This document shows, in pieces, positions 1 through 11,134 of a stretch of 64,000 nucleotides of DNA; position 1 is the first letter of the stretch; every line of letters starts with the position of its first letter. This DNA comes from Tetrahymena thermophila SB210 (lineage: Eukaryota; Ciliophora; Oligohymenophorea; Hymenostomatida; Tetrahymenidae). The translations under genes were made by a program, and so were the position numbers. Under the pieces are notes generated by a model. It was not told the origin of the DNA, ran no database searches, and saw only the letters and a program-made list of their open reading frames with translations. The stretch covers positions 558,001 to 622,000 of the forward strand of contig NW_002476317.1 of NCBI RefSeq assembly GCF_000189635.1, given 5' to 3'.

Positions 1-562
1 TGTTTTTTTTTTAAATTTAAGAATTTAATTACATAAATAATTAGAAACATTTTTATTATTTATTGACTTATTTGATTTTTCACTAGTCTTTCAAATAATT
101 ATTGAATTTAATTTAAAAAATGATTTGGATAAAACGAGTTGTGGTAGCTTTACATTTGAGTCTTATTAAATTCTTTTATAAAATTGAAAAATTAATTGAT
201 TTATGTTAATTATGCTAATAGAATAATTTTTAAAATTTTTTCATAAATCATCATCTAAAATTATAAATTAAAAAATAAATTATTTCTAAAAGTTAAAAAA
301 TATTTGTTTCTTTTTTGCATTTAATAAATTTGAATTAAAATTATTTAAATAGAACTAAATATTTATTATACTTACAATTGTATTTATTAATTTTTTTTTT
401 CCATAAGGAAAGGATCAATAATCTATCTTTTAAATCACAAACTTACTTTTTTAGGCTTTTGTGGTGAGTTTATTTTTAATTTCTTATTTTTTACTGATTT
501 TGTTTATTCTTTTTTGTTTTAATAAAAGAAAAAAATAAAAAAATATCTTTTCTATTAGATAA
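1..562. other. intergenic, AT-rich
   Basis: Very AT-rich sequence upstream of the first gene. There are long A and T runs and no open frame with coding character in either strand. I see no RNA gene. It presumably holds the promoter and 5' UTR of the membrane-protein gene that follows. Confidence 0.6.
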
Positions 563-3500
563 ATGAAGAATAAGTTAAATAATATTAAAAAATTTATGAT
601 TAAAGGCTAAGCCTATTTTACTATTCATATTTTTATGTTATGCTAGATTACTCTATTATTCTTTGGAGGTGTTAGCTCACAAAGTTCACTTGAAAGACTT
701 TTAGTTGATCAAAATGTTTAATATAATATAATAGATAATTATATTTTACAATTAGATGGTTAAAGTTCAATCAAGCTAGATATATTACTAAATAACACTA
801 ATGTCACGCAAGTTCTATAATTCTGTGAATAATAAAAAATTGAATTAAACATCTATATAGAGAATGTTTAAATCTACTAGAATAGCTAAGGGTTAGCTTT
901 TTTAAATAATTGTAAAAATAGCTAAGTATAATTTTTGTCTATTAATCAATTAGCTTTAAAAAATGTTACTTTGGATATAAGTTTGGTAAACTTCAATCTT
1001 TAAATTTGTTAATTTTGCTAAATTCAGCAGGTATTACTATAAAATTTAAAATCAAATTAAGCAATTCTTGTTTATCCTTAAGTATTGAACTTGATAATTT
1101 AAGATCTCAAGTCTGATAGTTTTAGTATATTTTAATCAAAATTACCACTTTTAGAAATAGGAAACTAAACATAAAATTCAGTCATACAGCTAAAACAATT
1201 TATAATTCCATATTTAGAAGATAATAAATAAAATATTAGTGAAAATAGAAAATAAATTTCAGAGTCATTCAAAGAATTAGAAAATGGATATCAAAGTGAA
1301 TAAAGATCTTTAATTTTAATTTCTAATTAAAATTATAATTATCCTCAATTAAACATTAGCAATGTCAGTGTTGATTTTGTTAACAACAATATTAGATTTA
1401 TTGAGATTATAAATTATGGTGCTTAATTAATGCTGGAAAACTCATAATTTTATAGAAACAAAGCCCTTTATAATGGAGGTGCTATATATTCACAATCTAC
1501 TTTTCCATTAATAATATCTAATGTTACTTTTGATTCATGCTCTAGTGAATATTTTGGCGGTGCGGTTATGGCATACCAATTACAAATAATAAATTGCACA
1601 TTTATTAATTAGAAAAGTAAAATCGGGGGAGCTGTATTCACATCAAGCAAAGACTACTCAAAAATTACAAACACAATATTTATAAATAATAAAGCAACTA
1701 TTTGCTCCTAAGATGTCTTTCAATGCTAATGGTTTAATTATGATAAATAACACAGTACATGTGATCTATTTTAAATAGATTCAATATTTGAATATAACTA
1801 GTAGTTACAATAAACACCCTTATATATAAAACCAAATAATTACACTAAATCAATAATTCCTCCAGAAGATATAGATTACTTTCAAAGCACTCTAATGTAT
1901 GGTATTCTTTATATTATAAAATTTAAGATCAACAACTTTATAGCAAATATAACCACTTTTTCTTTAGACCAATAAATAGGAAATTTATATTCTTACTTAC
2001 ATCCTGTTGATAAATAGAATTTTTTCCCACTTAATATTCCAAATATTACGTATCCTTATTTAGTTACAACATATTCCAATAACTTAGATTGTTCTTCAAG
2101 ATCATTAGTTGATTTTGTTATGTTAGATTATTTTTATAACTAATAACAGAATTATATTAAAGGATGCTTTAATGTTTCCCAATAGTGCGGAATTGGAATG
2201 AGCCAAACAAATACTATTTATATGCAATAAATTTATAAATAGTGTACTTATTGTAATACAGGATAATTTTCTTATGAACTAGAATATAACTGCTAAAGTT
2301 GCAATTCTTTCTATTATTCTTAATGTTATGCGTCCACCACTTTCTTAAATAATGGATTTTGGAGAAGTGAATTTTCTAGTGATGAATCATCTCTTTACTA
2401 ATGTAGCTTAAGCCCTTAAAATTGTTTCAGCTCAAGAAGGGAAGGAATTGGAAACTCTCTTTGCAAAGAAGGATATTTAGGAGATTAGTGCTTAACATGT
2501 GATATAAATGGAATAGTCTGGGGTGATTTCTATGGGTAGACTAGATAATTTTAGTGCGTGAAGTGCAGCTCTCTGAGCAACAATTAAGTTTATTATATAT
2601 CTGCCTTTGCTTTGCAATTTATTATATTTTTATTTGCTTTGTCAAGCAATTATAAGAGAATGAGGAATTAAATTATTAGGACATACCTTTAGAAACTATA
2701 AATAGTCTACATTGGAACAAGCTTTATGAAATAATCTCAGGCTACAGTTTACATTAAAATTTTGCTTTTTAACTTTTAGATTTATATATCTGCTTACTAT
2801 TTTATAAACTTCAACGAATAAGAAGAAACGTCTTTTGATAGTTAGATGTTCTCCTTTTTGAATCCTCTTCAAAATTAAAGTCACTCTTCTTATGATTGCT
2901 TTTTATAAAAAATTTTCATGGATTTTGACAGTATAGGATTCTTAAAGCTCTAAATTGCTATTTTTACACCTTTTGTAATTAGCTTTACATTATTTCTATT
3001 GTTTTTATTAATAACCTTGTTTAAAAAATACCAAATTTTTAATCTCATTTATCTAACATTCCACTGCATTTGTTACTTAATACTATTTGTATTCCAGCAA
3101 TAAGTACTTTAGCTCTCTATTTTATCTCTCTAATGCCTAAAACTCACTAATGAAAATAGCTATATTTCTATAGATACAAATTTAAAATGTGAAGAAGCAT
3201 AATCTTAAAAAATCAAGCTTTATGGGATATTTTCTTTAATATTTTTTAACATCTTAAGTCCATTAGTTATTTTCATTGTGCTTTATTATTATAGAAAAAA
3301 GTTAGATAGAATTAAAGTAATACGCCTATTAGGTTTTCTATTCGATGAATATAAAAGACGTTACTTTTATTGGTAATTCTGTAAAATTTTGCTTTCTAAC
3401 TTGCTTACATTTTTATTACAATAACTCGATACTCAAGCGATTCTGGCTATTGTTATTTACACAGGATTTTTATCTCTGTATGCAGTTCTTGTATTAATAT

Positions 3501-3991
3501 TAATGCCTTTTTAGACTAATCATTTAAATAGAATTGAAGTAACATCAGTTATACTTTCTATTTTATACTTACTTGCTTCTATCTCAATGCAATAATCTTA
3601 CTCTTACCAAACAAAATATGAGAATATAACTATTTCTAAATACTTTGCAAGTATATTTTACTATGGTGTTTTACTGTTTATGCTTCTTTTTTATGTCTAT
3701 ATGACTATTTTGATAATCAAATCATTCTTTTATTTATCCTTGCTAAAGCTTTAATCTTTCAGAATATTTAGTAATCTTATCAGAAGGTATCCAAGCTTAT
3801 TTTCCAGAGTATATTCTAAAAAGTTAAGAGACAATTTGAAGTTATTTAGGAAAACAGCTTAAAAAATATTCAGAAGTACAAGCAAAAAATATAATATGTA
3901 TCCTTTAGAGTAATAGTATGAATAATTTCTCCTGTTAGAAAATCAAGATACAAACACCCTTGCTTTTGGTGAAAACCTTTCATAAGAATGA
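563..3991 (+). CDS. large multi-pass membrane protein with Pmp-like repeats
   Basis: Intronless, 1142 aa, ciliate code, ends at TGA. A hydrophobic segment near residues 17-35 (ITLLFFGGVSS) looks like a signal peptide. Residues about 300-360 carry three GGAxx turns (GGAIYS, GGAVMA, GGAVFTSS) followed by N-rich strands. That is the pattern of polymorphic outer-membrane (Pmp) repeats, which fold as a parallel beta helix. A cysteine-rich section follows at about residues 530-670, with CxxC pairs. From about residue 675 to 1055 there are many hydrophobic helices, consistent with a polytopic C-terminal half. The tail is basic and then acidic. Such proteins form large families in Tetrahymena and are usually annotated only as putative transmembrane proteins. 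I infer a surface or endomembrane protein with an external beta-helix domain. The function is unknown. Confidence 0.85.
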
Positions 3992-4379
3992 AGAGTTTCT
4001 TATTAACAATTAAAAAATTATTTCTTTTATTATAATCTGCAAACACTGTAATTTATATGAAAATTTTTTTAAAAATATTAACTCTTTTGAGTTGGTATTT
4101 GAAATTACAAAATTTTATTTTAATTTTGCTTTAAAAAAATGAATTAGTTAAAAAAACTATAAGTTTTGGTATTTATATGAATAGATAAGTGATATCTTTA
4201 TTTTATAATTGAGATCAAATATTTATAAATATATTTGATAAATTCTTATTCCTACATTTAAATTGATAATATTATGCAAGTACTGTTTGTCTAAAGCTTT
4301 TGTATGTATTTTATAAAATAAATTCCTTTAATCTCAAAATAAAAGTCACATTTGGAATATATAAAATCCACAAAATATT
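3992..4379. other. intergenic spacer
   Basis: AT-rich 3' flank of the membrane-protein gene and promoter of the phosphatase gene. The only structure noticed is a small palindrome, AACTC-TTTT-GAGTT, at 4080-4093, which could form a 5-bp hairpin. No gene seen. Confidence 0.5.
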
Positions 4380-4868
4380 ATGGATAAACAGCCTATAGAT
4401 ATAAATCTTATAATTAAATTAGATTAAAACGAAAAACTAAAAGGTAATCTTTACTTAGGATCTGTTTACGGTGCTGATAGCATTAAGTAAAACAACAAAG
4501 AAAAAATATTTTCAATTCTATCAATTGGTAATGAACCAGAAAACTAAATTAAATTGGATACAAAAGAATTTAATCATTTGACATTAGAAATTTATGATCA
4601 CCCAAATTTCTAAATACTTCATTTTTTTGAAGCAGCTATATCCTTTATAAAATAAGCGTTAAGTAAAAATAATGTGTTAGTCCATTGCTTTGCAGGTGCC
4701 TCAAGAAGTTCTACTATTATTATAGCATATTTAATGAAAGAGCATTAAATGACTTTTTAAGAAGCTTTTAATCTAACTAAATCAAAAAGATAGAAAACAA
4801 ATCCGAATTAGGGATTTTTAGAGTAGTTAAAATAATATGAAAATATAATAAAGTAGCAAATACAATGA
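4380..4868 (+). CDS. dual-specificity protein phosphatase
   Basis: Intronless, 162 aa. The active-site loop HCFAGASRSST fits the HCxxGxxR signature of cysteine-dependent phosphatases, with the AGxSRS form typical of dual-specificity (MKP/DUSP22-like) enzymes. The loop is preceded by the usual beta strand (NVLVHC). It is followed by a helix (TIIIAYLMKEH) and the AF...K...NPNxGF segment that family members have (here NPNQGFLEQL). An Asp in IYDHPNF upstream is a candidate general acid. It has no targeting sequence or extra domain, so it is a minimal catalytic domain, presumably cytosolic. It should remove phosphate from Ser/Thr/Tyr of a protein substrate that cannot be named from the sequence. 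Start chosen as the first ATG that opens the domain. Confidence 0.9.
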
Positions 4869-5707
4869 CAGAAAAAATTAAGGAATTTCATAATTAATTT
4901 GTTTCAATTTCTTACATAGATAAATGTTTAATTTAATTTGATATTCAATTTGAGTTATTTATTATCAGGATATGTTTATGTTTATATCACTTTTTATCAA
5001 AACAAATAAATTAAAATTTTCAGTTCTTTGTTTATTTAATATTATTTTAATTTAATTAATTGAAAATTAAGGTTTTAATTTCTTTTGTTTATTTCTAAAA
5101 TAAATTAATTATTTATGTAATTTATAAAATAGAATATATTTTTTGATATGAAAATAATTAGAATATTTACCAAAATTCTTCATTAAAAATTTTTATTAGG
5201 AATTTAAAATATACTTATTCTTCAATCAAGTTGATTTATTGTTTTAAAATAACTAATGCCAGTTTTCATTACACAATTTATTAGATTAATATTTCATCTT
5301 AATAATATTTTTAAGAAATTATGAACAGTAAATTATCTTTGCGAACATTTTTTTATTTCTGTTTTCTTTATCAAACTCTCAATTAAATAATAGTTTTTTA
5401 GAAATATTAAGTTAAAAATTATATTCAATTCAAATTTTTATTTAGCATATTAAAAAAAATTTATTATTATTTTATTTTAAAAGAATATTTGTTTAAAAAA
5501 AGAAAATAAAATTATTATCATAATAATATCAATAAAAAATAATAATTTATTATAATTAATTTAAAAATTGTCTCTCAGTAAAAAGCAATTTATTAATTGT
5601 ATCTAATAAATTATAAACAAATCAATATCTTTATAATTTGATAGTTTTAAGTATCTTTAACAATTCTTTAAAAATATAAAATTTGTCAATAATTAGTAAA
5701 GCATAAA
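4869..5707. other. intergenic spacer
   Basis: About 840 bases of AT-rich DNA between two genes on the same strand. I found no open frame with coding character, no RNA gene and no repeat beyond simple A/T runs. Confidence 0.55.
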
Positions 5708-7769
5708 ATGAGTGGTATTAACCCTTTAGTTTAAGATATGAGTAACATAGATCCACGAGCTGAACCAGGATATATATTGAGTTAGGAATATCCTTAAGAA
5801 CAAGACTATTAGGAAAGCAGCTACATCAAGTAGATGATTGATAAATACTTCTATCATCCTGAAAAAGAGAAATTAAAGGAATAGATTATTATGAAAATTT
5901 AAGAAATAGTAAATCAGTGGATGGTAAATATCAACATTAATGAGAGAAAAATCCCTGAGCAAGTAGCTCACATGGTATTTATTTTTATTTTTTTATTTTT
6001 TACTAAGCATGCTTAAGTTTAGTATTGAAATTTTGCTAAATTTCAGAGATGTAAATTCTTTTTAAAATGTTAGTAACTTGCAAGAGTTTTGCCTTTTGGT
6101 AGTTATTTTCTTGGTGTTTCAAGTGTAGATGGTGATGTTGATCTTGTTTGTATTGCACCTAACTTTGTTGATAGATTCAAACATTTTAATGGATAACTTT
6201 ATGATATGATTTCAAATATGGATGGAGTAGAATATCATAATAACGTTATTGATGCAAAAGTTCCTATTATGTAATTTGAAATCCAGGGAGTACCTATAGA
6301 TATTTCTTTTGCATAGCTTGATGTAGAAACTCTGCCAGATGATATTGATAAGCAAATACCTGATACACATTTAACTATGATGGATGAAAGGGATAAGCTG
6401 AGTATAAATGGTTATAGATGTAACTAAGCTATTATAAGGTACGTCACTGAGCACAGTGAGGATAAGCAATAAAGCAAGCAGAGATTTTAAGAATCTCTTA
6501 AGGTTATAAAAATATGGGCAAGAAATAATGGAATTTATGAAAACAGATTAGGCTATTTAGGTGGTATAAGTTGGGCACTTTTGCTAGCTAAAATATGCCA
6601 AATGTTCCCCAACCTAGAAGTTAATGGAATCATAGAGCAATTCTTTTTATAATATTCTTCTTGGAAATGGCCAACTATGGAGGTTCTGTTAGGGCCATTT
6701 AGCTAACCTGAAGAGAGATAAAAAAACTAAAAATTTGAAATGTCAATTTACACTCCTGCTTATCCAGAATATAATTCTACTGAAAGAGTTAAAAAAATAA
6801 ATTTGGAGATTATTGACTATAAAATAAAGTAGAAATATTATTTTATTTTTTTAAAAGTTTATCAAGCAATTCATTTTTATGTTTAGATTTCTAATTTTTC
6901 AATCGATTTTGTAAATTATAAAATTTAAATATTTTAAAAAATTATTTTAGGGAAGCAAACAGAATTATTCAAGAAGAAATTAAAACAGGACAAGCTCCAT
7001 GGGATAGGTTGATATAGGAAGAAGATTTTTTAAATAAGTATACCAAATTTATTGAGATAGACTTGATTAGAATTGAGCGCGATGAAACTATGAGAGAGTT
7101 TAAGACTCAGTAAGATAAACTTTCAGTTAAATTGCTTACACTGTTTGAATTTTTCTCTCAAAAAAAACCCTAAGAGCTAGAGATTAGACCTTGGCCTTTC
7201 TTTTATAAAAAGAAAGATCAAAAGTATCCTCAGTGTTCAGCCTTTTTGATAGGCATAAAAGCCAAAAGCCATATTTAAGAAGAGTATAGTTTCAAGAATT
7301 GCATTTAAGAATTTGCTATGTAGCAAAGAAAATCGTAAGTTTATTTTATTCATTAAAGTAGGATTAAAATAAAAATAATTTATAATATAGGCTTGATGCA
7401 TTAACTAATTGCATGATTAGAGTATTTTAGGCAACTAAGTAAGATTTAAACGACATAGCATTTACTGAAGAGGACGAATAACAATTTTAAAATTAAAATG
7501 ATTTCTAAGAGAATGAAGACTATCAAAATTTAAATCAAAAAAGATAAAATGATAATATCCATGATTACGAAAAGCAATAGCCATACAAAAAGTTAAAAAC
7601 CTATCAAGACAATGATGAAAGTTAAAATGATTAATAAAACTAAAATAATGAAAATGAAGATTACAACAACTAAGAACAAGAGTACGATTAAGGATAATAA
7701 GATTATTAAGAAAATAACGGTGATGCAAATGATTAAGAAAATAATGACAATATGGATGATTTTCTATGA
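5708..7769 (+). CDS. PAP: nuclear-type poly(A) polymerase
   Basis: Four exons: 5708-5974, 6047-6828, 6951-7334 and 7391-7769. Phases close to give 603 aa. The nucleotidyltransferase core is clear: FGSYFLGVSSVDGDVDLV at about residues 105-122 holds the Gly-Ser helix start and two catalytic Asp (DVD). VPIDISFAQL at about 172 supplies the third. INGYRCNQAI matches the central-domain LNGxR motif of eukaryotic poly(A) polymerases, and YTPAYPEYNST matches the conserved P-x-YP-xx-NS segment before the RNA-binding domain. The enzyme adds poly(A) tails to cleaved pre-mRNA using ATP. Unusually, the last ~100 residues are a low-complexity Gln/Asn/Asp/Glu tail rather than the Ser/Thr-rich tail of animal enzymes. 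Introns are 72, 122 and 56 nt. Confidence 0.93.
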
Positions 7770-8152
7770 AATAAATGGTTCAAATTTTATATAAAGTATA
7801 AAAAAGAAAGAAATAGATTGTTACTAATACAAAAATGATTAATTTATAACTTTTTAATATGTTTGTATATAGATAGATAGATGTGTATATTAATAATTGA
7901 TTGTATATTTTAAGCTTTAGTATCTTTAGAATCAACTGCTTCTTTTTAAATCGGATTTAAAAAATTGAACATAAATTAAATTTTTAAAATTCATCAAAAA
8001 TTTACATTTTCGATAATTAAATTTATTATTGGCGGTAGGTGAATTTATTATTAAATACAAATATTTCAAAAACTTCTTTTAATTGACAAATAGAATCTTA
8101 TTGATCTGTATTCTCAAGAGTATTAGTGTTTGTTATTTATTTATTTATAAGG
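7770..8152. other. intergenic spacer
   Basis: AT-rich spacer. A short GC-richer patch, TTGGCGGTAGG near 8029-8039, lies about 120 bases before the next start codon. It could be a regulatory site, but one occurrence is weak evidence. Nothing else seen. Confidence 0.45.
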
Positions 8153-10396
8153 ATGAGTCAGCAATCATAAGTTTCTAACAAAAATAATTTTAGAAGGAGA
8201 ACAATAAATAGCTAATAACTCGAATTTTAGTCTCCTGAAAAAGAATCGAATGCCAATGATTAACCTAAATTATCTTAGGATTCAATATGTGAGTAATAAG
8301 AATAATAGATATCAGTAAACTTATCCATTGACAATTCTTTGCAGAGCAATTCATAAAAAGATGATTAAGGGATAATAACACCTAAAAAAGATAAAATTTT
8401 AGTTCAGTCTTTTACTGACGCATTGATACAGCAAAACAACTAGTAAAATAATAAATAGTTAATATCAAAGAATTTTCTTTCTCCTACTTCATCATAATCT
8501 AGCAATAAATCAAGGAGTTCTTTATCATCACCAATATAAATTAGAATAAATCCTAATTAATACTAAATATCTAACAATACTGCTCGTCGCAGTTTAAATT
8601 ATGAAATTAGCTAAATTTAAGAAAAGAGGCTAGAGGATGAAAAAACAGCCATATCTTATGCTGAAAAAGTTTTATAAAGTAGAAACTTTTTAAGCCAATA
8701 AAAGAGCAAGCAAGAAAATTAAAGATATTCTTTGTTTGTAACAACAGCTTAACAAGCTGGAGTATACGTAGGTAAAGAAGGGTAATAATAGGGGATTTTA
8801 AAAAAAAAGACGAATAATAACTATTTTACTAATACAAACTAATTATTCAATACCTAAAACTAGCTCACCTTCATTGCTGATAAAACAAAATCTGTAGAAT
8901 TAAATGAAAATAATATCTAACAAGATGAAAAAAACAACCTTAATAATTCCAGTAGTAAAATTAATAAAATTTTACTTCCAGACAGAAGTGAAATCACAAA
9001 CAAAATAAATGGTGCTGAAATAAATCAATTTGTAGCTTCAGACAACAAAAAAGTAAATTTTTAGACATTATCCTAATAGCCAGCTTCTTCAAAAGTAAGA
9101 AGTAGGAAAGTGGGAAGCAGTAGCTTAAATAATGAGGTTATCAGTGGTAAAGAAATTTCAATTCTAGATAAAAAAGCTCTCACAAAAATAACAAAAGTAA
9201 ACACTGAAAGAAACAGTATTATTTAACCTGAGAGAAGTATGGATGATCATTATAATAAATTGCCACGTTGCTATGAGCATTCAAAAAGAATTAAAGAACT
9301 GTATTGTGTAGATGATAATTGTTAAGTGAAAAATAAATTTGGATGTGTTCTCTGTTTTAGCTCTGTCAACGGATCACCTCACAGTTTCCATGAATATTAC
9401 ACAATTTCCTCAGAAGAAGATTTACAAGCTAAAATAAATAGAAATAGATAAGATTTTATTCAATTTATTTAAGATAAGATTCAATTCAAGTGCCAAGATA
9501 AGAAATCTTAATTTTATATGTATTAAGATTAAATCACAGAATCTTTAATTAATTATGCTGATTCTATACAGGATAGGCTATTTATAGGATTTGAGGCAGA
9601 AGAAATACAAAAATTTTAGCTCCCTCTTTTGTAGGGAAGTATTGAAAGAAAGAGTCCAGCAAAAAAATCAAAGCGAAATTCTAAAGAAAATAGGGAAGAA
9701 TTCGATGAAAAAGAATTATCAATAATCTTGTACATAGACCTACTTGAGAAATAATTGAATAAAAAAATAGAAAATTAGAATAAAATATGGCTACAACAAA
9801 TCTATCTTGGTGAAAAAAATGAAGAATTTTTAAAGGAAAAGAAATGTAAATTAATTATAGCTGGTAAATGCTTTAGCAATCTTAGTGATCAAATATTAAA
9901 ATTATACTTAACTAGTGAGCAGGTTAATTATGATTTATAAGAACTAGAAAACAACAAATCATAGCTGTATTATATAAATGATGAAAATAGTGATGGTATT
10001 TATTAATTAGATGATGATAAAGTAAAATAAGGAAGAGGAATTTAATTTTTTAAGAGTGGAGGTTTATATGAAGGGTATTTTAAAAATAATTAAAAGCATG
10101 GAAAAGGGAAACTAATTACATTTGAAGGAGATGTTTACATAGGAGAATTTCAAAAAAACATGAAAAGAGGAAGAGGTGTATTAACCTACTCGAATAAAGA
10201 TATATATGATGGAGAATTTTATTAAGACACATGTCACGGAATTGGAAAAATGAGTTATGCTAAAGACTAAGTTGTATATATAGGTGGATGGAATAAAAAT
10301 TAAAGGCATGGAAAAGGATAAATTTTTAAAGACAATGAACTAATATTCTCAGGCGTATATATAGGAGACAACCCTAAGGCTAATAGTAAAGAATGA
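8153..10396 (+). CDS. B-box-like zinc finger plus MORN-repeat protein
   Basis: Intronless, 747 aa. The first ~370 residues are low-complexity Ser/Asn/Gln/Lys. Residues about 373-415 contain Cys-x2-His, Cys-x4-Cys, Cys-x2-Cys and His-x2-His in order (CYEH, CVDDNC, CVLC, HSFH), the spacing of a B-box zinc finger. A Lys/Glu-rich probably helical section follows. Residues about 636-740 hold four to five MORN repeats, with the Y.G.(W/F)....HGKG pattern (LYEGYFKNNQKHGKG, DVYIGEFQKNMKRGRG, IYDGEFYQDTCHGIG, YIGGWNKNQRHGKG). MORN repeats commonly attach proteins to membranes, basal bodies or cortical structures, and B-boxes mediate protein contacts. I infer a scaffold at the cortex or cytoskeleton. 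There is no catalytic domain. Confidence 0.85.
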
Positions 10397-11134
10397 AAAT
10401 TATTTTGTTATTTATTTATTTATTGTTTATTATATAAATGTGTAATAATTTACTGTATTTATTTTATAATTAAAATTTAATAAAAATAAATTGCTACGAA
10501 ATTAAAGAGAGCACTTGTTAATAATTTTAAATGATAGTAAAATTTCAAAAAAAATATAAACAAATATATATTTATTTTTAAAAGCAACAATTTATTCATT
10601 ACTCGAAGAAATTTAAAAACAAAAACATATTAATTTTTAATCATAAAAATTAAATACCTTTTTTAATGTAATCTTTCAAAAAATAAATTTGTAAATTTAA
10701 TAAAATTAAACAAAGTAGTCCAAATAATCTCATAATTATTTCATCCTCTAGATGATAAATAGTGTATTAAAATAATTTAGAATTAATTGTGAAATTAAAA
10801 AATTAATAAATTTCTTAAAAACTAATTATGAATGTATAAGTATAAATTATTTTTTTAGGAAAATTCAAATATTTTGTAATCATTTAAGAAAGAAATAAGT
10901 AATTTAATTTTAAAATGAATGAATACATACATATACATTAATTCAATTATATAATAGTAATTTTTTAATTATATTTGTGGACTAAATATATTTTAATTTT
11001 AGTGTTTAACTTAATTAATTAGTTTGTATAACAATATGGTATAATTATTTCTAGATTTTAATAAATTTTATTATTATTTTAAAATACAATTTTTAGTAGT
11101 AACTGCTATAAATACTTTGTTGATTTTTATCATC
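10397..11134. other. convergent intergenic region
   Basis: Region between two converging genes, so it should contain both 3' UTRs and both polyadenylation regions. It is AT-rich throughout with no open coding frame. No clear terminator-like hairpin or RNA gene was seen. Confidence 0.55.

Noticed and set aside
4080-4093. Small palindrome as a transcription terminator
   Set aside because: A 5-bp stem in AT-rich DNA is expected by chance, and bacterial-type terminators are not relevant here.
7462-7794. ORFs on both strands near the end of the poly(A) polymerase gene
   Set aside because: Both are alternative-frame readings of the Gln/Asn/Asp tail, which is in frame with the catalytic exons under the ciliate code.
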